A stretch of DNA of 17,050 nt from SIG440 sp045592585 (lineage in GTDB: Bacteria > Bacillota > Clostridia > Monoglobales > Monoglobaceae): the NCBI GenBank assembly GCA_045592585.1, contig JAZNVB010000130.1:1-17050 (forward strand). The letters are read 5' to 3'. The position numbers and the translations under genes are program-made. A model generated the notes under the pieces. The model had not been told where the DNA came from. It made no database searches and saw nothing but the letters and a program-made list of their open reading frames with translations. Position 1 is the stretch's first letter. Every line of letters begins with the position of its first letter. This document shows positions 7,532-13,266 of the stretch, in pieces.

Positions 7532-8470
7532 TTACACAACCAGACCGGTTGTTTCGTCGCTGTTTGTGATAAGATTAAAGCACTGCACTGCGGCACCTGA
7601 TGCACCCTTGCCTAAGTTGTCAAAGGAGGAGGCGATAAGAATTCGTTCATCGTTGCCGCTTATAATTATTTCCATTGAGTCCTTGCCTGACACCTGGTTT
7701 GTACCTATCATTCCCTCGTAGCCATGGGGCAGAACCCTAACAAGCTTTTGGTTTTTGTAATGCTCATCAAATAATTTGTGGATTTCGGCTACCGTCATTT
7801 TTTTTGCAAGCATTTTGCCAAAGAGGGGGATTGTAACCGTCATACCGCTGTAAAAGTCTGCAACAATGGGTGAAAAACAAGGCTCATATTTAAGACCGCA
7901 TATAGCCTTCATTTCGGGAAGGTGCTTGTGGGTTTGTGTGATGCCGTACTGCCTTGGTGCGCTGAACTCAACTGGTCTTTCGGCGTCCTCATATTCGGCA
8001 ATCATTTTCTTTCCGCCGCCGCTGTAACCCGTAACAGATGTTGCGGTGATGGGATAATCGGGAGGGATTATGCCATTTGCAACAAGGGGTGCAACAATTG
8101 AACAAAAGCCGCTGGCGTGACAACCGGGCACGGCAATTCGTTTTGATGCAAGAATTTTGCTTCGGAACTCACTTGAGAGCTCAGGAAAACCATATGCCCA
8201 TTGGGGATTTGTGCGGTGTGCCGTTGAGGTGTCAAGGATTTTTGTGTCGCAATCGCCCACAGTTTCGATAATTTCTTTGGATGCAGCATCGGGAAGGCAC
8301 AAAAAGGCAACATCTGCTGATTTGATTGCATCTGCTCTTGAACATAAATCCTTTCGCTTTTCTTCGGGAAGGGTGATAAGCTCAACATCCATCCGTTCTG
8401 AAAGTCTGTCGTGTATTCTTAAACCGGTAGTACCAACACTGCCGTCGATGAAAACCTTTATCTTTTCCAC
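7532..8470 (-). CDS. argC: N-acetyl-gamma-glutamyl-phosphate reductase
   Basis: This NADPH-dependent enzyme reduces N-acetylglutamyl phosphate to the semialdehyde, the third step of arginine synthesis. I use the GTG at 8470, which has AAAGGAG seven nt upstream and begins the dinucleotide-binding motif immediately (KVFIDGSVGTTG), giving 312 aa. An in-frame ATG at 8575 would add 35 residues translated from operator and promoter DNA and is unlikely. The catalytic cysteine is C117 in VPGCHASGF. SGGGKKMI (150-157) and HKHLPEM (181-187) are also visible. The length and PGCHASG form match the shorter class of ArgC rather than the roughly 345-aa class. It is first in the operon, with argJ 19 nt downstream. 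Confidence 0.95.
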   Translation of the reverse strand: MEKIKVFIDGSVGTTGLRIHDRLSERMDVELITLPEEKRKDLCSRADAIKSADVAFLCLPDAASKEIIETVGDCDTKILDTSTAHRTNPQWAYGFPELSSEFRSKILASKRIAVPGCHASGFCSIVAPLVANGIIPPDYPITATSVTGYSGGGKKMIAEYEDAERPVEFSAPRQYGITQTHKHLPEMKAICGLKYEPCFSPIVADFYSGMTVTIPLFGKMLAKKMTVAEIHKLFDEHYKNQKLVRVLPHGYEGMIGTNQVSGKDSMEIIISGNDERILIASSFDNLGKGASGAAVQCFNLITNSDETTGLVV

Positions 8471-8484
8471 AGTCAAATCTCCTT

Positions 8485-8498
8485 TGCATAAAAATTCA
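8485..8498 (-). promoter_or_regulatory. ARG-box-like operator, promoter-proximal
   Basis: TGCATAAAAATTCA matches the known ARG-box pattern TGAATwwwwATTCA at all but one position. It lies between the predicted -10 element and the argC ribosome binding site, at roughly +9 to +22 of the transcript, and touches the AAAGGAG. ArgR bound here would block transcription. The site is read from sequence; binding is inferred. Confidence 0.65.
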
Positions 8499-8512
8499 TC
8501 AGTATAATGTAT

Positions 8513-8541
8513 ATTAAAACATATTTTTACGAAAAAATCAA
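8513..8541 (-). promoter_or_regulatory. promoter of the argCJBRDF operon
   Basis: On the minus strand a -35 element TTGATT (8541-8536) and a -10 element TTTAAT (8518-8513) are separated by 17 bp. Transcription would begin near 8506, about 36 nt before the argC GTG. ARG-box-like sites lie on both sides, consistent with repression by ArgR when arginine is plentiful. Confidence 0.65.
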
Positions 8542-8550
8542 TAGTCTTTT

Positions 8551-8574
8551 TGCATAAATATTCATAAATATTCA
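8551..8574 (-). promoter_or_regulatory. tandem ARG-box-like operators, promoter-distal
   Basis: TGCATAAATATTCA (8551-8564) matches the ARG box with one mismatch. A second, overlapping unit TTCATAAATATTCA follows 10 bp later (8561-8574) with two mismatches, so half-sites recur once per helical turn on one face of the DNA. The array lies upstream of the -35 element and about 66 bp, centre to centre, from the promoter-proximal box. That geometry allows an ArgR hexamer to bridge the sites. Confidence 0.6.
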
Positions 8575-8580
8575 TAAAAA

Positions 8581-8610
8581 TACAGTCATCTTGTCTAAAA
8601 GATGACTGTA
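8581..8610 (-). terminator. rho-independent terminator of the rpmH-jag cluster
   Basis: A perfect 12-bp stem (TACAGTCATCTT, 8581-8592, with 8599-8610) encloses a 6-nt loop. Read on the minus strand it is followed by TTTTT. It starts only 7 nt after the jag stop codon and separates that cluster from the arg operon, which runs in the same direction. Its T tract runs straight into the ARG-box array. Confidence 0.85.
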
Positions 8611-8617
8611 TAATGAA

Positions 8618-9454
8618 TTATTCGTCGATTTCTTTTGCAAGTGATACAACCATACGGCGGTTGGGTTCTTCGCCGATGCTGTGTGTCTTGATTTTGGGGT
8701 TGTTCTGCAGAGCCGAGTGGATGATGCGTCGCTCATTTGCTGTCATTGGCTCAAGGGTGATTGCCTTTTTGTCACGAAGAACACTGCGTTCCAGACCGTG
8801 AGCAAGTCTTATAAGGGTATCTTCTCTCTTTGAACGGTAGTTCTCGGTGTCGATGTTAACCTTTACATAAGGCATATTTTTGTTTCTGTTTACATAAAGT
8901 ACAGCAAGCATCTGTACGGCGTCAAGTGTGTCACCGCGCTTGCCGATAAGAAGGCCCATTTTATCGCCTGATACATCAATATTGATAATGTTTCTGTCAA
9001 GCTTGATGTGAAGCTCAAAGGTAAGACCAATCTTGGTAAGAAGTTCTGATACAAAGTATTTTGCATCGTCAACTGCTGTTTTGGGAATAACAAAATCCTC
9101 GTCAACCTCGTGATGTTTCTTTTCGGGCTTTGCAGGTGCATCTTCGGTAACAGGTGCTTCCTGTTTTTCGGCTTTGGGAGCTTTTTCGGCCTTGGGAGCT
9201 TTTTCGGCCTTGGGAGCCTTCTCGCGTTTTGCCGGCTTTTCGGCTTTGGGAGCAGCTTTTGGAGCTTCGGCTTCTTCGTCGGCCTTTCTCCATGCAACAA
9301 TTTCAACTTCAGAGCCCACAAGGAATTTCATAAGGCCTTTGCCGATTTCCTTTGTTATTGTATATCCAACTTCTTCTTTGGCAACCCCCAATTCTTTGGC
9401 TGCCAGTTCTAATGCATCATCAAGATTTTTTGCGTTTTTTTCTACTTTTAACAT
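8618..9454 (-). CDS. khpB: KhpB/Jag RNA-binding protein
   Basis: The 278-aa protein has three recognisable parts: an N-terminal Jag domain (about 1-55), a charged low-complexity linker of lysine, alanine, proline and glutamate (about 56-118), and a C-terminal KH domain (GKRG at 171-174) followed by an R3H domain (R242 and H246 in ERRIIH). In Gram-positive bacteria KhpB (also Jag, EloR, or SpoIIIJ-associated protein) binds RNA, usually with KhpA, and influences cell elongation and division. The ATG has GAAGGAGA upstream and overlaps the end of yidC by 35 nt, suggesting translational coupling. It is the last gene before the terminator at 8581-8610. The linker is encoded by near-identical 18-bp repeats. 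Confidence 0.93.
   Translation of the reverse strand: MLKVEKNAKNLDDALELAAKELGVAKEEVGYTITKEIGKGLMKFLVGSEVEIVAWRKADEEAEAPKAAPKAEKPAKREKAPKAEKAPKAEKAPKAEKQEAPVTEDAPAKPEKKHHEVDEDFVIPKTAVDDAKYFVSELLTKIGLTFELHIKLDRNIINIDVSGDKMGLLIGKRGDTLDAVQMLAVLYVNRNKNMPYVKVNIDTENYRSKREDTLIRLAHGLERSVLRDKKAITLEPMTANERRIIHSALQNNPKIKTHSIGEEPNRRMVVSLAKEIDE
9164..9217. repeat. three 18-bp tandem repeats in the jag linker
   Basis: Three consecutive copies of TTTTTCGGCyTTGGGAGC (plus-strand sense) run at 9164-9181, 9182-9199 and 9200-9217, nearly identical. They encode the repeated lysine-alanine-glutamate-lysine-alanine-proline units of the Jag linker. The 18-bp period keeps the frame, so copy number could vary between strains without breaking the gene. 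Confidence 0.9.
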
Positions 9455-10460
9455 TTTTAATATCTCCTTCTAATTCTTCAAGGCTGATGTCATTGTTAAA
9501 GACTTTTTTTACATAATAGTGCTGTGCAATCTGAATAATGTTGCTTACTGTCCAGTAAAGACCGATTGCTGCAGGAAGGGTAAATGCAAACCATGCTGAA
9601 AAAAGTGGCATAATTGCTGTCATTGTTTTCATTGTATCGCCTGCTGCACCGTTGTTTTGCGGTTTTTCGTTTTCGGCAAGAACAATGTTTTTATCCTGTT
9701 TTGGCTGTGCAGGACGTGTTATATGGCTTGAGAACCATGCACTGAAACCCGAAAGTGCGGGGATAATCCAAAGCAGTGCAGTGTTTGCGCTAACGGCCTG
9801 TCCGGTAAATAAGCCAAGCAATGCTCCAAAGTTTGGAGTGTCAGAAAGGTTCATACCGAAAAAGTTGAAGTTAATGCTGGTGATCTCTTTACCCCAATTT
9901 TGTATTGCAGGATGCTGCAGAATTTCAGGGTGATCAAAAAGCATCTGTGCAATCTGAATTTCGTTGTTGCCGAATGAGTTGTTTGACATACCTTTCTGAA
10001 AGGTAACGGGAATAATATCGGCAAGCTTTCCTAAAGTTTCGGGTGCGGCTGTGGCTGCCCATGCATTAAATGCTTCGGCAATGCGCCAGGTGTCATCAAA
10101 CCCAACGCCCATCATATAAACGATAGGCTTTCTTACAACCCAGTAAAGGGCAATAATTATAGGAAACTGTATTAGCATAGGAAGACATCCGCCCATGGGG
10201 TTGATGCCGTATTTCTGATACAGCTTCATTGTTTCCTGATTAAGTTTGTCTTTGTCATTGGCATACTTTTTCTGTATTTCCATCATAAGAGGCTGGATTT
10301 TCTGAGTTTTTGCCATTGACCGTCTTTGCTTGAGGTCCAGCGGGAACAGTAAAAGCTTGATGAATACTGTAAACACAATTATTGCAAAACCGTAGTTGCC
10401 GATAATTTTGTAAAACAGATTAAGGACCCATCCAAGACATGTCATTATAAACGATAACAT
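9420..10460 (-). CDS. yidC: membrane protein insertase YidC/OxaA family
   Basis: This inserts and folds membrane proteins, alone or with SecYEG, in the cytoplasmic membrane. I start it at the ATG at 10460, preceded by GGAGGATATTGAA, giving 346 aa. The upstream in-frame extension to 10616 has no such site and crosses yidD. Hydrophobic segments lie at about 8-40, 88-118, 215-243 and 280-313. The first ends in IKLLLFPLDLKQRRSM, the family signature entering the cytoplasmic hairpin; Lys35 appears to occupy the position of the groove's positive residue (by alignment, inference). No lipoprotein signal is seen, unlike Bacillus SpoIIIJ. The C-terminus is very basic (KSRKKRKKS), fitting ribosome contact. 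It overlaps jag by 35 nt. Confidence 0.94.
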   Translation of the reverse strand: MLSFIMTCLGWVLNLFYKIIGNYGFAIIVFTVFIKLLLFPLDLKQRRSMAKTQKIQPLMMEIQKKYANDKDKLNQETMKLYQKYGINPMGGCLPMLIQFPIIIALYWVVRKPIVYMMGVGFDDTWRIAEAFNAWAATAAPETLGKLADIIPVTFQKGMSNNSFGNNEIQIAQMLFDHPEILQHPAIQNWGKEITSINFNFFGMNLSDTPNFGALLGLFTGQAVSANTALLWIIPALSGFSAWFSSHITRPAQPKQDKNIVLAENEKPQNNGAAGDTMKTMTAIMPLFSAWFAFTLPAAIGLYWTVSNIIQIAQHYYVKKVFNNDISLEELEGDIKNVKSRKKRKKS

Positions 10461-10506
10461 TTCAATATCCTCCGATTTAAAGTGAAAATAATGTGCCGAA
10501 CAATTC

Positions 10507-10725
10507 TCAGGGCATATCAATACCGCCTTTTGAAAAGGGGTTGCACCGAAGAATCCGCCACGCCGCCTTGAGAGAACCCTTAAAGGCCCCGTATTTGCGG
10601 ATGGCAAGAATTGCATATTCCGAGCACGTAGGATAAAAACGGCAACTTGGTGGAGTAAGGGGCGAAATAAAACGTCGGTAAAAACTGATTATTTTAATGA
10701 AAAAAACTGATAAAATTCTATTCAT
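10507..10725 (-). CDS. yidD: membrane protein insertion efficiency factor YidD
   Basis: This is a short 72-aa protein of the YidD family, which lies at the inner face of the membrane and assists insertion by YidC. The family core is intact: CRFYPTCSEYAILAI, then the basic helical region, then RCNPFSKGGIDMP. The cysteines in RFYPTCS and RCNP are conserved in the family. I start it at 10725, where GGAG lies eight nt upstream. A longer in-frame start at 10827 would lie wholly inside rnpA. The start overlaps the rnpA stop by 8 nt (ATGAATAG), pointing to translational coupling. yidC follows after 46 nt. Confidence 0.93.
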   Translation of the reverse strand: MNRILSVFFIKIISFYRRFISPLTPPSCRFYPTCSEYAILAIRKYGAFKGSLKAAWRILRCNPFSKGGIDMP

Positions 10726-11071
10726 TTTTGTATACTCCGAGTTCTTTTGCTGCCTGCACAAAATCTGCAAAGAGCCTGTCATAGTGACATTCGGCCGTGC
10801 GGCCGCGTGCCACCAGAACAAAGTCATAGCCCTGCAGAATGTTTGCTGAATTTATGCGATAAACTTCACGCAGACGGCGTTTTGCGCGGTTTCTGACAAC
10901 CGCCTTGCCGATTTTTTTGCTGACTGTAATACCCAAACGGTTGTGGGGAAGTCCGTTGCGCCTTGCATAAACAACAACCGAGGGCGAAACATATGAACTG
11001 CCCTTGGTGTATAGCTTCTTGAACTGTGTATTGAGAACGAGGCTCACTGCCCCGCCAATGGATTTTCGCAT
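10718..11071 (-). CDS. rnpA: ribonuclease P protein component
   Basis: This basic protein binds RNase P RNA and helps position precursor tRNAs for 5' maturation. The 117-aa length is normal. The RNA-binding motif RNRAKRRLRE is at 60-69 (R60, R62, K64, R65, R68), preceded by the beta strand NRLGITVSKKIGKAV. The N-terminus (MRKSIGGAVSLV) is less basic than usual before the conserved QFKKLYTKG segment. The ATG has GGGAGAT upstream; an internal start is not evident. It sits between rpmH and yidD in the standard order, but an 88-nt spacer with two hairpins separates it from rpmH. The RNA partner, rnpB, is not in the window. Confidence 0.94.
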   Translation of the reverse strand: MRKSIGGAVSLVLNTQFKKLYTKGSSYVSPSVVVYARRNGLPHNRLGITVSKKIGKAVVRNRAKRRLREVYRINSANILQGYDFVLVARGRTAECHYDRLFADFVQAAKELGVYKNE

Positions 11072-11112
11072 AGGCTATCTCCCGTTGTTATCTGACGCAA
11101 AATGTGACATAT

Positions 11113-11130
11113 ACGGGTAAATTTGCCCGT
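11113..11130. other. 18-bp near-palindrome upstream of rnpA
   Basis: ACGGGTAAATTTGCCCGT is symmetrical except for one T/G pair, which is a wobble pair in plus-strand RNA and a C/A mismatch in the minus-strand RNA that rnpA uses. It lies 42 bp before the rnpA start. It could be a protein-binding operator or part of a processing stem between rpmH and rnpA. No function can be assigned. Confidence 0.4.
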
Positions 11131-11137
11131 AATAGTC

Positions 11138-11161
11138 AAAAAGACGCACAAAGGCGTCTTT
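11138..11161 (-). terminator. hairpin at the end of rpmH (terminator or attenuator)
   Basis: On the minus strand an 8-bp stem AAAGACGC/GCGTCTTT with a 6-nt loop is followed by a short T tract (11142-11138). The first two bases read of the stem (11161-11160) are the last two of the rpmH TAA. No separate promoter for rnpA is evident downstream, so this is probably a partial terminator that keeps rnpA below rpmH in abundance. Confidence 0.6.
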
Positions 11162-11294
11162 AGGCTGACAATTTCTTTCTGCCTTTAAGTCTTCTTCTTG
11201 CTAAAACTTTGCGACCATTGCTGGTGGACATTCTTTTTCTGAAACCATGTTCCTTAGCTCTGTGTCTCTTCTTAGGCTGGAATGTTCTAAGCAT
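11160..11294 (-). CDS. rpmH: 50S ribosomal protein L34
   Basis: This 44-aa, very basic protein of the large ribosomal subunit is read as MLRTFQPKKRHRAKEHGFRK followed by RMSTSNGRKVLARRRLKGRK and KLSA. Both the length and the sequence are diagnostic of L34. The ATG at 11294 is preceded by GGAGGG at good spacing. It is the first gene of the rpmH-rnpA-yidD-yidC-jag cluster, with a near-consensus promoter about 70-95 nt upstream. Its stop codon runs into a hairpin that probably limits read-through to rnpA. The divergent neighbour is dnaA, the classical arrangement. Confidence 0.97.
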   Translation of the reverse strand: MLRTFQPKKRHRAKEHGFRKRMSTSNGRKVLARRRLKGRKKLSA

Positions 11295-11359
11295 TTGTAT
11301 CCCTCCAATATCATATCGTTTATTTGAAATTTAATAATTATCTGTAAAACAGCCTTCTT

Positions 11360-11388
11360 ATTGTAGCACAAGATTTTGAGATTGTCAA
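11360..11388 (-). promoter_or_regulatory. strong promoter of the rpmH cluster
   Basis: On the minus strand a perfect -35 TTGACA (11388-11383), a 17-bp spacer and a -10 TACAAT (11365-11360) preceded by TGC (extended -10) are present. This is the best sigma-A promoter in the window, fitting a ribosomal protein gene. The leader to the rpmH ATG would be about 60 nt. Confidence 0.85.
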
Positions 11389-11531
11389 CCCTTTAAACAA
11401 GGAAAAAATTCTAAAAATTTTTTTAGACCCCAAAAACCAAAGATGTTGTGAGTTGCAAAAACACTGAAATCTATATTTTGTGGTTTGAGAAGATTGTTAA
11501 AAAATAGACGTACAAATTGGGTTTTTTGCTA
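11389..11531. other. AT-rich core of the rpmH/dnaA divergent spacer
   Basis: This is gene-free DNA between the two divergent promoters. It contains an 18-bp AT-rich palindrome, TCTAAAAA (11410-11417) / TTTTTAGA (11420-11427), and A/T runs. I searched both strands by eye for TTATCCACA and close variants and found none; the best is a six-of-nine match at TGTGGTTTG. It could be an easily unwound region, but it does not look like a DnaA-box origin. Confidence 0.45.
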
Positions 11532-11560
11532 TTGAAAAAGGTTGAAAAATCTGTTATAAT
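11532..11560 (+). promoter_or_regulatory. promoter of dnaA
   Basis: A -35 TTGAAA (11532-11537) and a perfect -10 TATAAT (11555-11560) are separated by 17 bp. Transcription would start near 11567, giving a leader of about 133 nt rich in hairpins before the GTG start. No DnaA box overlaps it, so the usual DnaA autorepression is not apparent. Confidence 0.8.
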
Positions 11561-11570
11561 AAACGTATCT

Positions 11571-11643
11571 TGGGGAAAAATGCATTTCGCATTTTTTCCT
11601 TGTTAAAACAGTGTTTTGATAAGGAAATTGCAATAATGCAATT
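11571..11643 (+). promoter_or_regulatory. dnaA leader with three successive hairpins
   Basis: The first stem pairs about 11571-11583 with 11589-11602 (AAAAATGC / GCATTTTT core, ATTTC loop, one bulge). The second is a 27-nt palindrome, 11598-11624, complete with two G-U pairs. The third is AATTGCA (11626-11632) / TGCAATT (11637-11643). The first two share bases 11598-11602 and so cannot form fully together. All lie in the transcribed leader. The arrangement could influence dnaA mRNA stability or read-through; this is inference. Confidence 0.5.
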
Positions 11644-11699
11644 ACATTATATATAAGGAAGAAAAACGGCAATTTTTGTAGTAAAAGAGGAGTAGTATT

Positions 11700-13025
11700 G
11701 TGGAAGAATTAAAGCGTATATGGGAAAGGGTTAAGGCTGAACTTGCCGACGAGGTTTCGGCCGTTTCATTTGATTCGTGGATAAAGCCTATTGAAGCGGT
11801 GGATATTGATGAAACCAAGATTACTTTAAAGGTTCCCTTTGCCGTAAACAAAAATATGGTAATGACCAAGTATTTTTCGCTTATCGAAAGCAGTCTTGAG
11901 GCTGTTACTTCGCATAAGTTTGATATTGATGTGGTTGTTGACGAAAAGAGCAAGGAAAAGGAGACGGCGGATTCCATCACGGTGGAGAACACCCTTAACA
12001 ACAAATACACATTCTCGTCATTTGTTGTGGGTAACAACAATGACCTTGCCTATGTTGCATCGCTGGCTCTTGCAGAACGCCCCAAGGATGCGGCTAAACA
12101 TTCAAACCCCCTGTTTTTGTACGGAGGCAGCGGCCTTGGAAAGACACATCTTTTGCAGGCAATCGGTAACTATTTTATCGAGAATTATCCCAAGAAAAGG
12201 GTTCTTTATACAACAAGTGAAAAGTTCACCTATGAGCTGATTAACGCAATTCAGAAAAAGAACAATCAGGATTTCAGAAACAAATACAGACACGTTGATC
12301 TGCTGCTTATTGACGACGTTCAGTTCTTTGCAGGCAAGGAACGTGCTCAGGAGGAATTCTTCCACACCTTTAATGCCCTTTATGAAAAGGACAAGCTGGT
12401 TGTTATGACATCGGATAGACTTCCCTCTGAAATTCCTCAGCTTGAGGAAAGACTGGTTACACGTTTTAACAGTGGACTTCTTGCAGACGTTCAGCCCCCT
12501 GATTTTGAAACCAGAATGGCAATTCTTAAAAACAAAATCCAGAGTGAATTTTTAACCGTTGACGATGAGATTGTTGAATTTATTGCCGACAGCATTAAGT
12601 CAAACGTCCGTGACCTTGAGGGTGCGGTAAAGAGAATTCTTGTTTATGCAGGTATCAAGCGCACCAACGAGATTTCAATGGAGCTTGCAACCGAGGCTCT
12701 GCGTGATATTTTGTCCGTACAGCCAAAACGTGCAATCACCACAAAGCTTATTATTGACGAAACCGAAAAGTATTTCAATCTTGCAAAGGGGTCTCTTGTT
12801 TCTAAAAAACGCAGTGCGGATATTGCACTTCCAAGACAGATTGCTATGTATATCTGCCGTGAAATCCTTGATGACCCGTCCTTCCCCAAAATCGGCGAGG
12901 CCTTTGGCGGCCGTGACCATACAACCGTTCTTCATAATGTAAGAAAGATTGCATCCGATATGAGTTCGGATGCAGAGATTGAAAAGACAGTAAAAGAGAT
13001 TATATCCAATATAAGAAAAGGATAG
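11700..13025 (+). CDS. dnaA: chromosomal replication initiator DnaA
   Basis: This AAA+ ATPase binds origin DNA and opens it for DnaB loading. The 441-aa protein has all four domains: an N-terminal DnaB/DnaD-interaction domain (1-80), a short linker (80-105), the AAA+ core with Walker A GGSGLGKT (142-149), Walker B LLIDD (202-206) and RFNSGL (255-260), and the DNA-binding domain IV with signature GGRDHTTVLH (403-412). The start is GTG, preceded by AGAGGAG seven nt upstream. The gene runs away from rpmH under its own promoter. dnaN does not follow: the next gene is mnmE after 241 bp. The stop codon lies inside a predicted long-range stem. Confidence 0.98.
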   Translation: MEELKRIWERVKAELADEVSAVSFDSWIKPIEAVDIDETKITLKVPFAVNKNMVMTKYFSLIESSLEAVTSHKFDIDVVVDEKSKEKETADSITVENTLNNKYTFSSFVVGNNNDLAYVASLALAERPKDAAKHSNPLFLYGGSGLGKTHLLQAIGNYFIENYPKKRVLYTTSEKFTYELINAIQKKNNQDFRNKYRHVDLLLIDDVQFFAGKERAQEEFFHTFNALYEKDKLVVMTSDRLPSEIPQLEERLVTRFNSGLLADVQPPDFETRMAILKNKIQSEFLTVDDEIVEFIADSIKSNVRDLEGAVKRILVYAGIKRTNEISMELATEALRDILSVQPKRAITTKLIIDETEKYFNLAKGSLVSKKRSADIALPRQIAMYICREILDDPSFPKIGEAFGGRDHTTVLHNVRKIASDMSSDAEIEKTVKEIISNIRKG

Positions 13026-13177
13026 TATTGGGCAGAGCTCAACAGTCTATCATATTGTCTGAGAACGGCAAATTATTCCGCCATGCTGTGTCTAAATGCT
13101 CGCAAACGCACAAAGCATTTGCTCCGCTTTAGACTTGCCTGACAAAAAATTTGCTCGTCTTATCCAATATGCTATCC
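13020..13177 (+). other. nested-stem structured element after dnaA
   Basis: Three mutually compatible nested stems are visible. The outer stem is 13020-13032 with 13163-13177 (GGATAG/CTATCC and TATTG/CAATA, 2-nt bulge, ends extended by one G-C and one G-U pair). The second is 13067-13074 with 13148-13155. The third is GTCTAAA (13090-13096) with TTTAGAC (13128-13134). An alternative inner stem pairs AAATGCT (13094-13100) with AGCATTT (13114-13120). The outer stem contains the dnaA stop codon. No long T tract follows, so it is not an ordinary terminator. It may be a structured RNA, an mRNA-stabilising 3' end or a repeat element. Confidence 0.45.
13030..13058 (+). repeat. 29-bp direct repeat, copy 1
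   Basis: This starts GGGCAGAGCTCAACAGTCT, 5 bp after the dnaA stop, and matches the copy at 13196-13224 at 24 of 29 positions. The two copies are offset by 166 bp and bracket most of the nested-stem element. Confidence 0.7.
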
Positions 13178-13195
13178 TGTTTCACTCAGCCTCCT

Positions 13196-13224
13196 GGGCA
13201 GAACTAAGCAGTCTGTCATACTGT
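13196..13224 (+). repeat. 29-bp direct repeat, copy 2
   Basis: This starts GGGCAGAACTAAGCAGTCT. It differs from copy 1 (13030-13058) at five positions, all substitutions without gaps. It lies 42 bp upstream of the chosen mnmE start. The remainder of the spacer to mnmE is A-rich with no clear promoter or terminator. Confidence 0.7.
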
Positions 13225-13266
13225 ATTAAGAAAGAAAAACCGATAACCGATTAAATGGAGAGAATT

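Noticed and set aside
8471..8575. N-terminal extension of argC to an ATG at 8575
   Set aside because: It would translate the promoter and ARG-box DNA. The GTG at 8470 has a good ribosome binding site and places the nucleotide-binding motif at the N-terminus.
10461..10616. N-terminal extension of yidC upstream of 10460
   Set aside because: The extension overlaps yidD and has no ribosome binding site, whereas the ATG at 10460 follows GGAGG directly.
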